From Schistocerca nitens (taxonomy: Eukaryota > Arthropoda > Insecta > Orthoptera > Acrididae): DNA of 64,000 bases. Within the stretch, counting starts at the first letter, position 1, and each line of letters begins with the position of its first letter. A program made the position numbers and the translations under genes. The stretch is from positions 291,551,205 to 291,615,204 of the forward strand of contig NC_064616.1 of the NCBI RefSeq assembly GCF_023898315.1, in the 5' to 3' direction. The notes beneath the pieces are model-generated. The model saw only the letters and a program-made list of their open reading frames with translations. It was not told the origin of the DNA and did no database searches. This document shows positions 48,311 through 62,930 of this stretch, one piece after another.

Positions 48311-51300
48311 GTGCCTAACCAAAAATATACAGATATAACACTGGTGAGTGCAAATACCCCTCACATCATAAAATGCAATGCTTTGCACAAGTTACTGCAA
48401 CTACTAATACTAATATCACACAACATACCTACCTCAAACATTTATCATCTGTGGTAAAAGGTACTTCTGACAAAGACCATGATGTACACCTGGTACTTCA
48501 ACTCTGACAATCAACTGGGAATGATGTTATTACCTGTAAATACAAATCAATGTGCCATTAACAAAACATATGAGATTTTTCTTGGTACATATACTATCTC
48601 CGGAACAGCACACTTCACTCACACACTAGTTAACATGTGCATAACTTTCATAAAAGAAAAGCACAGATTACTAATCAAATACAGAAATATACAGAGTACA
48701 GACTACATGAGCATGACTCTGAACTTACCCTCCATCAATTATGAAGATCTACCCCTAAACAGTAGCAACCTCCATTACTATACTTAAATAGGAAACTGAT
48801 TTAATTCTCATATCAATTCTTCTTGCTATGTCAATCTTACTTCACAACCGTGTAATAAACTTAACTTAATAACAGTCAGTCCCATATTCCTACCATGCCT
48901 TATTTGACATTAGTGTAAGAGAAGGATGTTATGATCTCAGGAGTTACAAAACGATAATAAAGTCACTTTCTTTTAGTGCTGCTCATTTTCCACAACTCTC
49001 AAACAATAATTTCAATTGAAGCAGACAATAAAATATAAAATGATCATAAGTGATTTGTGAATCTCACAGTTTTCTTTTCCATGAATAATTTGTCCAATCT
49101 TAGGACTTACAAGATCTGTTTGTAAAATTCATTGGGTAACACGCTTCAAATCTGCTGCCACCAACTGGCCTTTGGTATTACAAATATAATTTTGATGTTG
49201 AAGTAGATGAGATGAGCATAAGATCTGATGCACTAGTTTCACATGTAACTTATGCTTTGCTTTTCCACAGTGCAAACAGGCAGTGTACATGACTTTCAGA
49301 ACTGTCTTTGTACTTGTGGGGATGCCAATTATTCAGTTGCAGTAGTTACGACAGTAACATTTCTTTTCTCAATATACAAATCAAACAAAAATACTTGCAG
49401 CCATTGAAAACACCATCAATAGTATTTTCTTTACATGGTGTGCTATTCTCTAGTACTAACATAATAAAATAAAAGGTACTCATTCTTGATGCAGAGCCAA
49501 ACTCGATTACACAACAGTCCACTAACTTTCAAACCCAAGGAATTCACTCCTGGCTTGATGCGGTAAGAATTCAACTGCATGCCACAGTGTGCCAATGGCC
49601 TTACCACATTGGGAACACCAGTTCTTGCCAGGTCACCAATGTTTAGCATTGTGGACCTTGGCCACTACTTGGATGGGTGACTGACCACATCTGTTCAGCG
49701 CTCTTGGCCAATGGGTTGCACCCTGCCATTGAGATGAATGAAGGGAGGTACTTCAATTAGAACTACATGCTGTTGTTACATAACTTGATAACTGGTGGGG
49801 CAGCAGTTTGCTCACCACTTACTCCTACATTTCACCTTTACCGAAAATTATAAACTGAGGATGATACAGCAGTCAGTTGATACCAGTGATCCTCCAAAGA
49901 CTGTTTCAATGGAGTTTGGTTTTTGTACATTATTGCATATCATTTTTTACAACAGTCACATCATTAAGAAACTATAGATATTTGAATGACAATTTCTTGC
50001 TCACAGTCACATATCTGTGTTTTTACCTTATTGCTTAGCAACTAACTGTATATGACTCTACATTAAAACAAAAAAATTAATATTGAAAATCATGACTCCT
50101 AAAACTGAGCAGTCATCATATAAGATCTCACCAAAAACATAAACAAGCACAGAAATTGATTTACAATTGATAACATAGCATAAAATGTAGACTGTTTATA
50201 GTATGTTCATAAACCAACAATTACAGTCCCAAAAACCAGTGCTATATGGCAGAACTGTTGGGAATACTGATAACATATTTGAAATATGCTTCAAAATGTA
50301 CTCAGTTGCCCCATTTAATGTCTGCACTGTGTTTCATGCACTTCCTTAAAATTCGGAGTACATTACCTTCAGTGCATTCACAAAGTTGTATATCTGACCA
50401 AATGACAAAATTAATACACTATATAACAAGAACAAAGACTCCTCCCTGTATATATATATGCACTTTTATATAACTATACCATAAGCTAGATGTCTGGCAA
50501 TAAAGTTGAGTAAGACACAAAGTGTTAAGTCAATAGCTATAAGAACACCAAGGCTTTTCACAATACAATACACACCTTTTGGTAACATATATGATACCAA
50601 CAAGAAACCTATTTCCAGAAGCTCAAAACTACCTCACACCACACACTTTCACAGTAAACTGTTATTCTAACAAATCAACAATTTATAACTGTGATTTCCT
50701 TATGGTAACCAACAACATCAAAACTGAAGCTGTGAGTACAATGTAACAGAGACTTTGCAACACTTTCAAGGTATTTCTATTAATTGAAAGTGTATAATGT
50801 GATAGTCAGAAAGGATAACTGCAGGCAATACTTAACAGATACATACCCAAAAAAATGAGAAGGCCCATACTCTGTGAAGACACTATAAAAATGTATTTCA
50901 AATTTCTGCTGAGGTTAATGTGAATTTCATCGCCCTATGGAAGTAACAGCTACACATCGACTCATCAACTAACCTTGTCCTCAGTAACTTTAGGCACTGA
51001 ACACAAATAATGGTTTAAAACTAGTTCATTACTAGCAATATTCAACTCAGTATGCATCTATATTGTAACATTTCATACCACATCTTGTAATGATTGAAAA
51101 AAGCAGTTAATAAGTCCACTAGATAACTGGGCAAAGCCACAATTAAAGGCTACAAAAATTCTTATCTTGCACACAAGATTCTCAGGACACCGCAGAGCCA
51201 ATGCCACATGAAATTCCCCAAATCAGTTTGGATGGCAGAAGCTCAACCACCTGCAGTACAGCTGTGAACTTGGCCTGAGTGGCTGTCATCTGTACCATCT

Positions 51301-51960
51301 CATGAATTCTTTTTTAGTGCAATACATCTCCACAATGAAGATGAGGTGCCAACAGAAACAACGTTGTGGTGTTGGAGGCTGGCTCCTATGAGATGAGCAT
51401 GCAACTGAAGGTGCACTGTTTCAAAAATGTCTCAACAATGTTGGTGACTATGTTGTGAAGTAGCCACTCAATCAATGTAAGTATTCCAATAAATATTTCT
51501 AAATACATTTTTCCTTTCTTTATAGGTCATAAAACTTGCTTTCTGGTTGCAACTTGTATTTACACTATCAGCTGAAATGAAAGTGAATTACATTCCCTGT
51601 GGGTGTAATTTACACATATTAACACCTAAAATATTCCTGCACTCTGTAACAGTAGGCTCAGAAAATGAAATGGTATTATAAATATAGTCCGTTAGCAACA
51701 AGGAGCAACCTATGCTACATCCACAACATGCCATACGACACTTCTTGTTGAGAATGTTCCTATATGCATACCCATGTTCTCAATAACATTACAAAACAAA
51801 ACAATTTAATCTTGGATATGCAAAACTCAATTACTGACAAATGACACTTCTTTTTGACTACACATAGGAATTTTAAAAGCTATGGAACATTACTATCTGT
51901 TCACATCTACGTTGCTCCAACGATGCCAACTTCTCAAGAGCAGTATCAAAGGCAACAATT
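48311..51960 (+). repeat. Satellite unit 15, full length (3650 bp)
   Basis: A G-to-T change gives TGGTAAAAGG near 48452, which puts a stop into the 158-codon frame. A private 7-bp loss follows GTGTTGGA near 51377. It shares ATGAGCATGACTC near 48707 with unit 16. Confidence 0.95.
49591..49929 (+). mobile_element. 5S-derived SINE (unit 15)
   Basis: Complete copy with the CTGTTGTTACAT variant. Confidence 0.76.
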
Positions 51961-54900
51961 GTGCCTAACCAAAAATATACAGATATAACACTGGTGAGTG
52001 CAAATACCCCTCACATCATAAAATGCAATGCTTTGCACAAGTTACTGCAACTACTAATACTAATATCACACAACATACCTACCTCAAACATTTGTCATCT
52101 GTGGGAAAAGGTACTTCTGACAAAGACCATGATGTACACCTGGTACTTCAACTCTGACAATCAACTGGGAATGATGTTATTACCTGTAAATACAAATCAA
52201 TGTGCCATTAACAAAACATATGAGATTTTTCTTGGTACATATACTATCTCCGGAACAGCACACTTCACTCACACACTAGTTAACATGTGCATAACTTTCA
52301 TAAAAGAAAAGCACAGATTACTAATCAAATACAGAAATATACAGAGTACAGACTACATGAGCATGACTCTGAACTTACCCTCCATCAATTATGAAGATCT
52401 ACCCCTAAACAGTAGCAACCTCCATTACTATACTTAAATAGGAAACTGATTTAATTCTCATATCAATTCTTCTTGCTATGTCAATCTTACTTCACAACCG
52501 TGTAATAAACTTAACTTAATAACAGTCAGTCCCATATTCCTACCATGCCTTATTTGACATTAGTGTAAGAGAAGGATGTTATGATCTCAGGAGTTACAAA
52601 ACGATAATAAAGTCACTTTCTTTTAGTGCTGCTCATTTTCCACAACTCTCAAACAATAATTTCAATTGAAGCAGACAATAAAATATAAAATGATCATAAG
52701 TGATTTGTGAATCTCACAGTTTTATTTTCCATGAATAATTTGTCCAATCTTAGGACTTACAAGATCTGTTTGTAAAATTCATTGGGTAACACGCTTCAAA
52801 TCTGCTGCCACCAACTGGCCTTTGGTATTACAAATATAATTTTGATGTTGAAGTAGATGAGATGAGCATAAGATCTGATGCACTAGTTTCACATGTAACT
52901 TATGCTTTGCTTTTCCACAGTGCAAACAGGCAGTGTACATGACTTTCAGAACTGTCTTTGTACTTGTGGGGATGCCAATTATTCAGTTGCAGTAGTTACG
53001 ACAGTAACATTTCTTTTCTCAATATACAAATCAAACAAAAATACTTGCAGCCATTGAAAACACCATCAATAGTATTTTCTTTACATGGTGTGCTATTCTC
53101 TAGTACTAACATAATAATATAAAAGGTACTCATTCTTGATGCAGAGCCAAACTCGATTACACAACAGTCCACTAACTTTCAAACCCAAGGAATTCACTCC
53201 TGGCTAGATGCGGTAAGAATTCTACTGCATGCCACAGTGTGCCAATGGCCTTACCACATTGGGAACACCAGCTCTTGCCAGGTCACCAATGTTTAGCATT
53301 GTGGACCTTGGCCACTACTTGGATGGGTGACTGACCACATCTGTTCAGCGCTCTTGGCCAATGGGTTGCACCCTGCCATTGAGATGAATGAAGGGAGGTA
53401 CTTCAATTAGAACTACATGCTGTTGTTACATAACTTGATAACTGGTGGGGCAGCAGTTTGCTCACCACTTACTCCTACATTTCACCTTTACCGAAAATTA
53501 TAAACTGAGGATGATACAGCAGTCAGTTGATACCAGTGATCCTCCAAAGACTGTTTCAATGGAGTTTGGTTTTTGTACAGTATTGCATATCATTTTTTAC
53601 AACAGTCACATCATTAAGAAACTATAGATATTTGAATGACAATTTCTTTCTCACAGTCACATATCTGTGTTTTTACCTTATTGCTTAGCAACTAACTGTA
53701 TATGACTCTACATTAAAACAAAAAAAATAATATTGAAAATCATGACTCCTAAAACTGAGCAGTCATCATATAAGATCTCACCAGAAACATAAAGAAGCAC
53801 AGGAATTGATTTACAATTGATAACATAACATAAAATGTAGACTGTTTATAGTATGTTAATAAACCAACAATTACAGTCCCAAAAACCAGTGCAATATGGG
53901 AGAACTGTTGGGAATACTGATAACATATTTGAAATATGCTTCAAAATGTACTCAGTTGCCCCATTTAATGTCTGCACTGTATTTTATGCACTTCCTTAAA
54001 ATTCGGAGTACATTACCTTCAGTGCATTCACAAAGTTCTATATCTGACCAAATGACAAAATTAATACACTATATAACAAGAACAAAGACTCCTCCCTGTA
54101 TATATATGCACTTGTATATAACTATACCATAAGCTAGATGTCTGGCAATAAAGTTGAGTAAGACACAAAGTGTTAAGTCAATAGCTATAAGAACACCAAG
54201 GCTTTTCACAATACAATACACACCTTTTGGTAACATATATGATACCAACAAGATACCTATTTCCAGAAGCTCAAAACTACCTCACACCACACACTTTCAC
54301 AGTAAACTGTTATTCTAACAAATCAACAATTTATAACTGTGATTTCCTTATGGTAACCAACAACATCAAAACTGAAGCTGTGAGTACAATGTAACAGAGA
54401 CTTTGCAACACTTTCAAGGTATTTCTATTAATTGAAAGTGTATAATGTGATAGTCAGAAAGGATAACCGCAGGCAATACTTAACAGATACATACCCAAAA
54501 AAATGAGAAGGCCCATACTCTGTGAAGACACTATAAAAATGTATTTCAAATTTCTGCTGAGGTTAATGTGAATTTCATCGCCCTATGGAAGTAACAGCTA
54601 CACATCAACTCATCAACTAACCTTGTCCTCAGTAACTTTAGGCACTGAACACAAATAATGGTTTAAAACTAGTTCATTACCAGCAATATTCAACTCAGGA
54701 TGCATCTATACTGTAACATTTCATACCTCATCTTGTAATGAATGAAAACAAGCAGTTAATGAGTCCACTAGATAACTGGGCAAAGCCACAATTAAAGGCT
54801 ACAAAAATTCTTATCTTGCACACAAGATTCTCAGGACACCGCAGAGCCAATGCCACATGAAATTTCCCAAATCAGTTTGGATGGCACAAGCTCAACCACC

Positions 54901-55616
54901 TGCACTACAGCTGTGAATTTGGCCTGAGTGGCTGTCATCTGTACCATCTCATGAATTCTTTTTTAGTGCAATACATCTCCACAATGAAGATGAGGTGCCA
55001 ACAGAAACAACGTTGTGGTGTTGGATGTTGGCGGCTGGCTCCTATGAGATGAGCATGCAACTGAAGGTGCACTGTTTCAAAAATGTCTCAACAATGTTGG
55101 TGACTATGTTGTGAAGTAGCCACTCAATCAATGTAAGTATTCCAATAAATATTTCTAAATACATTTTTCCTTTCTTTATAGGCCATAAAACTTGCTTTCT
55201 GGTTGCAACTTGTATTTACACTATCAGCTGAAATGAAAGTGAATTACATTCCCTGTGGGTGTAATTTACACATATTAACACCTAAAATATTCCTGCACTC
55301 TGTAACAGTAGGCTCAGAAAATGAAATGGTATTATAAATATAGTCCGATAGCAACAAGGAGCAACCTATGCTACATCCACAACATGCCATACGACACTTC
55401 TTGTTGAGAATGTTCCTATATGCATACCCATGTTCTCAATAACATTACAAAACAAAACAATTTAATCTTGGATATGCAAAACTCAATTACTGACAAATGA
55501 CACTTCTTTTTGACTACACATAGGAATTTTAAAAGCTATGGAACATTACTATCTGTTCACATCTACGTTGCTCCAACGATGCCAACTTCTCAAGAGCAGT
55601 ATCAAAGGCAACAATT
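51961..55616 (+). repeat. Satellite unit 16, full length (3656 bp)
   Basis: It shares 5' variants with unit 15 and 3' variants (GTACAGTATTGC, CCAGAAACATAAAGAAGC, CTGTATTTTATGC) with unit 17. It therefore looks like a recombinant between the two patterns. Confidence 0.95.
53241..53579 (+). mobile_element. 5S-derived SINE (unit 16)
   Basis: Complete copy with CACCAGCTCTTGCC in the head and GTACAGTATT at the 3' edge. Confidence 0.76.
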
Positions 55617-58600
55617 GTGCCTAACCAAAAATATACAGATATAACACTGGTGAGTGCAAATACCCCTCACATCATAAAATGCAATGCTTTGCACAAGTTA
55701 CTGCAACTACTAATACTAATATCACACAACATACCTACCTCAAACATTTGTCATCTGTGGGAAAAGGTACTTCTGACAAAGACCATGATGTACACCTGGT
55801 ACTTCAACTCTGACAATCAACTGGGAATGATGTTATTACCTGTAAATACAAATCAATGTGCCATTAACAAAACATATGAGATTTTTCTTGGTACATATAC
55901 TATCTCCGGAACAGCACACTTCACTCACACACTAGTTAACATGTGCATAACTTTCATAAAAGAAAAGAACAGATTACTAATCAAATACAGAAATATACAG
56001 AGTACAGACTACATGAGAGTGACTCTGAACTTACCCTCCATCAATTATGAAGATCTACCCCTAAACAGTAGCAACCTCCATTACTATACTTAAATAGGAA
56101 ACTGATTTAATTCTCATATCAATTCTTCTTGCTATGTCAATCTTACTTCACAACCGTGTAATAAACTTAACTTGATAACAGTCAGTCCCATATTCCTACC
56201 ATGCCTTATTTGACATTAGTGTAAGAGAAGGATGTTATGATCTCAGGAGTTACAAAACGATAATAAAGTCACTTTCTTTTAGTGCTGCTCATTTTCCACA
56301 ACTCTCAAACAATAATTTCAATTGAAGCAGACAATAAAATATAAAATGATCATAAGTGATTTGTGAATCTCACAGTTTTCTTTTCCATGAATAATTTGTC
56401 CAATCTTAGGACTTACAAGATCTGTTTGTAAAATTCATTGGGTAACACGCTTCAAATCTGCTGCCACCAACTGGCCTTTGGTATTACAAATATAATTTTG
56501 ATGTTGAAGTAGATGAGATGAGCATAAGATCTGATGCACTAGTTTCACATGTAACTTATGCTTTGCTTTTCCACAGTGCAAACAGGCAGTGTACATGACT
56601 TTTAGAACTGTCTTTGTACTTGTGGGGATGCCAATTATTCAGTTGCAGTAGTTACGACAGTAACATTTCTTTTCTCAATATACAAATCAAACAAAAATAC
56701 TTGCAGCCATTGAAAACACCATCAATAGTATTTTCTTTACATGGTGTGCTATTCTCTAGTACTAACATAATAATATAAAGGGTACTCATTCTTGATGCAG
56801 AGCCAAACTCGATTACACAACAGTCCACTAACTTTCAAACCCAAGGAATTCACTCCTGGCTAGATGCGGTAAGAATTCAACTGCATGCCACAGTGTGCCA
56901 ATGGCCTTACCACATTGGGAACACCAGTTCTTGCCAGGTCACCAATGTTTAGCATTGTGGACCTTGGCCACTACTTGGATGGGTGACTGACCACATCTGT
57001 TCAGCGCTCTTGGCCAATGGGTTGCACCCTGCCATTGAGATGAATGAAGGGAGGTACTTCAATTAGAACTACATGCTGTTGTTACATAACTTGATAACTG
57101 GTGGGGCAGCAGTTTGCTCACCACTTACTCCTACATTTCACCTTTACCGAAAATTATAAACTGAGGATGATACAGCAGTCAGTTGATACCAGTGATCCTC
57201 CAAAGACTGTTTCAATGGAGTTTGGTTTTTGTACAGTATTGCATATCATTTTTTTACAACAGTTCACATTATTAAGAAACTATAGATATTTGAATGACAA
57301 TTTCTTTCTCACGGTCACATATCTGTGTTTTTACCTTATTGCTTAGCAACTAACTGTATATGACTCTACATTAAAACAAAAAAAATAATATTGAAAATCA
57401 TGACTCCTAAAACTGAGCAGTCATCATATACGATCTCACCAGAAACATAAAGAAGCACAGGAATTGATTTACAATTGATAACATAACATAAAATGTAGAC
57501 TGTTTATAGTATGTTAATAAACCAGCAATTACAGTCCCAAAAACCAGTGCAATATGGGAGAACTGTTGGGAATACTGATAACATATTTGAAATATGCTTC
57601 AAAATGTACTCAGTTGCCCCATTTAATGTCTGCACTGTATTTTATGCACTTCCTTAAAATTCGGAGTACATTACCTTCAGTGCATTCACAAAGTTCTATA
57701 TCTGACCAAATGACAAAATTAATACACTATATAACAAGAACAAAGACTCCTCCCTGTATATATATGCACTTGTATATAACTATACCATAAGCTAGATGTC
57801 TGGCAATAAAGTTGAGTAAGACACAAAGTGTTAAGTCAATAGCTATAAGAACACCAAGGCTTTTCACAATACAATACACACCTTTTGGTAACATATATGA
57901 TACCAACAAGATACCTATTTCCAGAAGCTCAAAACTACCTCACACCACACACTTTCACAGTAAACTGTTATTCTAACAAATCAACAATTTATAACTGTGA
58001 TTTCCTTATGGTAACCAACAACATCAAAACTGAAGCTGTGAGTACAATGTAACAGAGACTTTGCAACACTTTCCAGGTATTTCTATTAATTGAAAGTGTA
58101 TAATGTGATAGTCAGAAAGGATAACCGCAGGCAATACTTAACAGATACATACCCAAAAAAATGAGAAGGCCCATACTCTGTGTAGACACTATAAAAATGT
58201 ATTTCAAATTTCTGCTGAGGTTAATGTGAATTTCATCGCCCTATGGAAGTAACAGCTACACATCGACTCATCAACTAACCTTGTCCTCAGTAACTTTAGG
58301 CACTGAACACAAATAATGGTTTAAAACTAGTTTCGTTACCAGCAATATTCAACTCAGGATGCATCTATACTGTAACATTTCATACCTCATCTTGTAATGA
58401 TTGAAAACAAGCAGTTAATGAGTCCACTAGATAACTGGGCAAAGCCACAATTAAAGGCTACAAAAATTCTTATCTTGCACACAAGATTCTCAGGACACAT
58501 CAGAGCCAATGCCACATGAAATTTCCCAAATCAGTTTGGATGGCACAAGCTCAACCACCTGCACTACAGCTGTGAATTTGGCCTGAGTGGCTGTCATCTG

Positions 58601-59274
58601 TACCATCTCATGAATTCTTTTTTAGTGCAATACATCTCCACAATGAAGATGAGGTGCCAACAGAAACAACGTTGTGGTGTTGGATGTTGGCGGCTGGCTC
58701 CTATGAGATGAGCATGCAACTGAAGGTGCACTGTTTCAAAAATGTCTCAACAATGTTGGTGACTATGTTGTGAAGTAGCCACTCAATCAATGTAAGTATT
58801 CCAATAAATATTTCTAAATACATTTTTCCTTTCTTTATAGGCCATAAAACTTGCTTTCTGGTTGCAATTGTATTTACACTATCAGCTGAAATGAAAGTGA
58901 ATTACATTCCCTGTGGATGTAATTTACACATATTAACATTTGAAATATACCTGCACTCTGTAACAGTAGGCTCAGAAAATGAAATGGTATTATAAATATA
59001 GTCCGTTAGCAACAAGGAGCAACCTATGCTACATCCACAACATGCCATACGACACTTCTTGTTGAGAATGTTCCTATATGCATACCCATGTTCTCAATAA
59101 GATTACAAAACAAAACAATTTAATCTTGGATATGCAAAACTCAATTACTGACAAATGACACTTCTTTTTGACTACACATAGGAATTTTAAAAGCTATGGA
59201 ACATTACTATCTGTTCACATCTACGTTGCTCCAACGATGCCAACTTCTCAAGAGCAGTATCAAAGGCAACAATT
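55617..59274 (+). repeat. Satellite unit 17, full length (3658 bp)
   Basis: Private GAAAAGAACAG near 55963 and AACTTGATAAC near 56169. It shares AGTTTCGTTACC near 58329 and GACACATCAGAG near 58494 with unit 18. Confidence 0.95.
56897..57235 (+). mobile_element. 5S-derived SINE (unit 17)
   Basis: Complete copy, sharing the GTACAGTATT edge with unit 16. Confidence 0.76.
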
Positions 59275-62200
59275 GTGCCTAACCAAAAATATACAGATAT
59301 AACACTGGTGAGTGGAAATACCCCTCTCATCATAAAATGCAATGCTTTGCACAAGTTACTGCAACTACTAATACTAATATCACACAACATACCTACCTCA
59401 AACATTTGTCATCTGTGGGAAAAGGTACTTCTGACAAAGACCATGATGTACACCTGGTACTTCAACTCTGACAATCAACTGGGAATGATGTTATTACCTG
59501 TAAATACAAATCAATTTGCCATTAACAAAACATATGAGATTTTTCTTGGTACATATACTATCCCCGGAACAGCACACTTCACTCACACACTAGTTAACAT
59601 GTGCATAACTTTCATAAAAGAAAAGCACAGATTACTAATCAAATACAGAAATATACAGACTACAGACCACATGAGAGTGACTCTGAACTTACCCTCCATC
59701 AATTATGAAGATCTACCCCTAAACAGTAGCAACCTCCCTTACTATATTTAAATAGGAAACTTATTTAATTCTCATATCAATTCTTCTTGCTATGTCAATC
59801 TTACTTCACAACTGTGTAATAAACTTAACTTAATAACAGTCAGTCCCATATTCTTACCATGCCTTATTTGACATTAGTGTAAGAGAAGGATGTTATGATC
59901 TCAGGAGTTACAAAACGATAATAAAGTCACTTTCTTTTAGTGCTGCTCATTTTCCACAACTCTCAAACAATAATTTCAATTGAAGCAGACAATAAAATAT
60001 AAAATGATCATAAGTGATTTGTGAATCTCACAGTTTTCTTTTCCATGAATAATTTGTCCAATCTTAGGACTTACAAGATCTGTTTGTAAAATTCATTGGG
60101 TAATACGCTTCAAATCTGCTGCCACCAACTGGCCTTTGGTATTACAAATATAATTTTGATGTTGAAGTAGATGAGATGAGCATAAGATCTGATGCACTAG
60201 TTTCACATGTAACTTATGCTTTGCTTTTCCACAGTGCAAACAGGCAGTGTACATGACTTTCAGAACTGTCTTTGTACTTGTGGGGATGCCAATTATTCAG
60301 TTGCAGTAGTTACGACAGTAACATTTCTTTTCTCAATATACAAATCAAACAAAAATACTTGCAGCCATTGAAAACACCATCAATAGTATTTTCTTTACAT
60401 GGTGTGCTATTCTCTAGTACTAACATAATAAAATAAAAGGTACTCATTCTTGATGCAGAGCCAAACTCGATTACACAACAGTCCACTAACTTTCAAACCC
60501 AAGGAATTCACTCCTGGCTTGATGCGGTAAGAATTCAACTGCATGCCACAGTGTGCCAATGGCCTTACCACATTGGGAACACCAGTTCTTGCCAGGTCAC
60601 CAATGTTTAGCATTGTGGACCTTGGCCACTACTTGGATGGGTGACTGACCACTTCTGTTCAGCGCTCTTGGCCAATGGGTTGCACCCTGCCATTGAGATG
60701 AATGAAGGGAGGTACTTCAATTAGAACTACATGCTGTTGTTACATAACTTGATAACTGGTGGGGCAGCAGTTTGCTCACCACTTACTCCTACATTTCACC
60801 TTTACCGAAAATTATAAACTGAGGATGATACAGCAGTCAGTTGATACCAGTGATCCTCCAAAGACTGTTTCAATGGAGTTTGGTTTTTGTACATTATTGC
60901 ATATCATTTTTACAACAGTTCACATCATTAAGAAACTATAGATATTTGAATGACAATTTCTTTCTCACAGTCACATATCTGTGTTTTTACCTTATTGCTT
61001 AGCAACTAACTGTATATGACTCTACATTAAAACAAAAAAAATAATATTGAAAATCATGACTCCTAAAACTGAGCAGTCATCATATAAGATCTCACCAGAA
61101 ACATAAAGAAGCACAGGAATTGATTTACAATTGATAACATAACATAAAATGTAGACTGTTTATAGTATGTTAATAAACCAGCAATTACAGTCCCAAAAAC
61201 CAGTGCAATATGGGAGAACTGTTGGGAATACTGATAACATATTTGAAATATGCTTCAAAATGTACTCAGTTGCCCCATTTAATGTCTGCACTGTATTTTA
61301 TGCACTTCCTTAAAATTCGGAGTACATTACCTTCAGTGCATTCACAAAGTTCTATATCTGACCAAATGACAAAATTAATACACTATATAACAAGAACAAA
61401 GACTCCTCCCTGTATATATATGCACTTGTATATAACTATACCATAAGCTAGATGTCTGGCAATAAAGTTGAGTAAGACACAAAGTGTTAAGTCAATAGCT
61501 ATAAGAACACCAAGGCTTTTCACAATACAATACACACCTTTTGGTAACATATATGATACCAACAAGATACCTATTTCCAGAAGCTCAAAACTACCTCACA
61601 CCACACACTTTCACAGTAAACTGTTATTCTAACAAATCAACAATTTATAACTGTGATTTCCTTATGGTAACCAACAACATCAAAACTGAAGCTGTGAGTA
61701 CAATGTAACAGAGACTTTGCAACACTTTCCAGGTATTTCTATTAATTGAAAGTGTATAATGTGATAGTCAGAAAGGATAACCGCAGGCAATACTTAACAG
61801 ATACATACCCAAAAAAATGAGAAGGCCCATACTCTGTGTAGACACTATAAAAATGTATTTCAAATTTCTGCTGAGGTTAATGTGAATTTCATCGCCCTAT
61901 GGAAGTAACAGCTACACATCGACTCATCAACTAACCTTGTCCTCAGTAACTTTAGGCACTGAACACAAATAATGGTTTAAAACTAGTTTCGTTACCAGCA
62001 ATATTCAACTCAGGATGCATCTATACTGTAACATTTCATACCTCATCTTGTAATGATTGAAAACAAGCAGTTAATGAGTCCACTAGATAACTGGGCAAAG
62101 CCACAATTAAAGGCTACAAAAATTCTTATCTTGCACACAAGATTCTCAGGACACATCAGAGCCAATGCCACATGAAATTTCCCAAATCAGTTTGGATGGC

Positions 62201-62930
62201 ACAAGCTCAACCACCTGCACTACAGCTGTGAATTTGGCCTGAGTGGCTGTCATCTGTACCATCTCATGAATTCTTTTTTAGTGCAATACATCTCCACAAT
62301 GAAGATGAGGTGCCAACAGAAACAACGTTGTGGTGTTGGATGTTGGCGGCTGGCTCCTATGAGATGAGCATGCGACTGAAGGTGCACTGTTTCAAAAATG
62401 TCTCAACAATGTTGGTGACTATGTTGTGAAGTAGCCACTCAATCAATGTAAGTATTCCAATAAATATTTCTAAATACATTTTTCCTTTCTTTATAGGCCA
62501 TAAAACTTGCTTTCTGGTTGCAATTGTATTTACACTATCAGCTGAAATGAAAGTGAATTACATTCCCTGTGGATGTAATTTACACATATTAACACTTGAA
62601 ATATTCCTGCACTCTGTAACAGTAGGCTCAGAAAATGAAATGGTATTATAAATATAGTCCGTTAGCAACAAGGAGCAACCTATGCTACATCCACAACATG
62701 CCATACGACACTTCTTGTTGAGAATGTTCCTATATGCATACCCATGTTCTCAATAAGATTACAAAACAAAACAATTTAATCTTGGATATGCAAAACTCAA
62801 TTACTGACAAATGACACTTCTTTTTGACTACACATAGGAATTTTAAAAGCTATGGAACATTACTATCTGTTCACATCTACGTTGCTCCAACGATGCCAAC
62901 TTCTCAAGAGCAGTATCAAAGGCAACAATT
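59275..62930 (+). repeat. Satellite unit 18, full length (3656 bp)
   Basis: Variants GAGTGGAAATACCCC near 59310 and CAGACTACAGACC near 59656 are shared with unit 19. One T is missing in the T-run near 60906. Confidence 0.95.
60555..60893 (+). mobile_element. 5S-derived SINE (unit 18)
   Basis: Complete copy with GACCACTTCTG just after the C-box-like block, where other copies have GACCACATCTG. Confidence 0.76.
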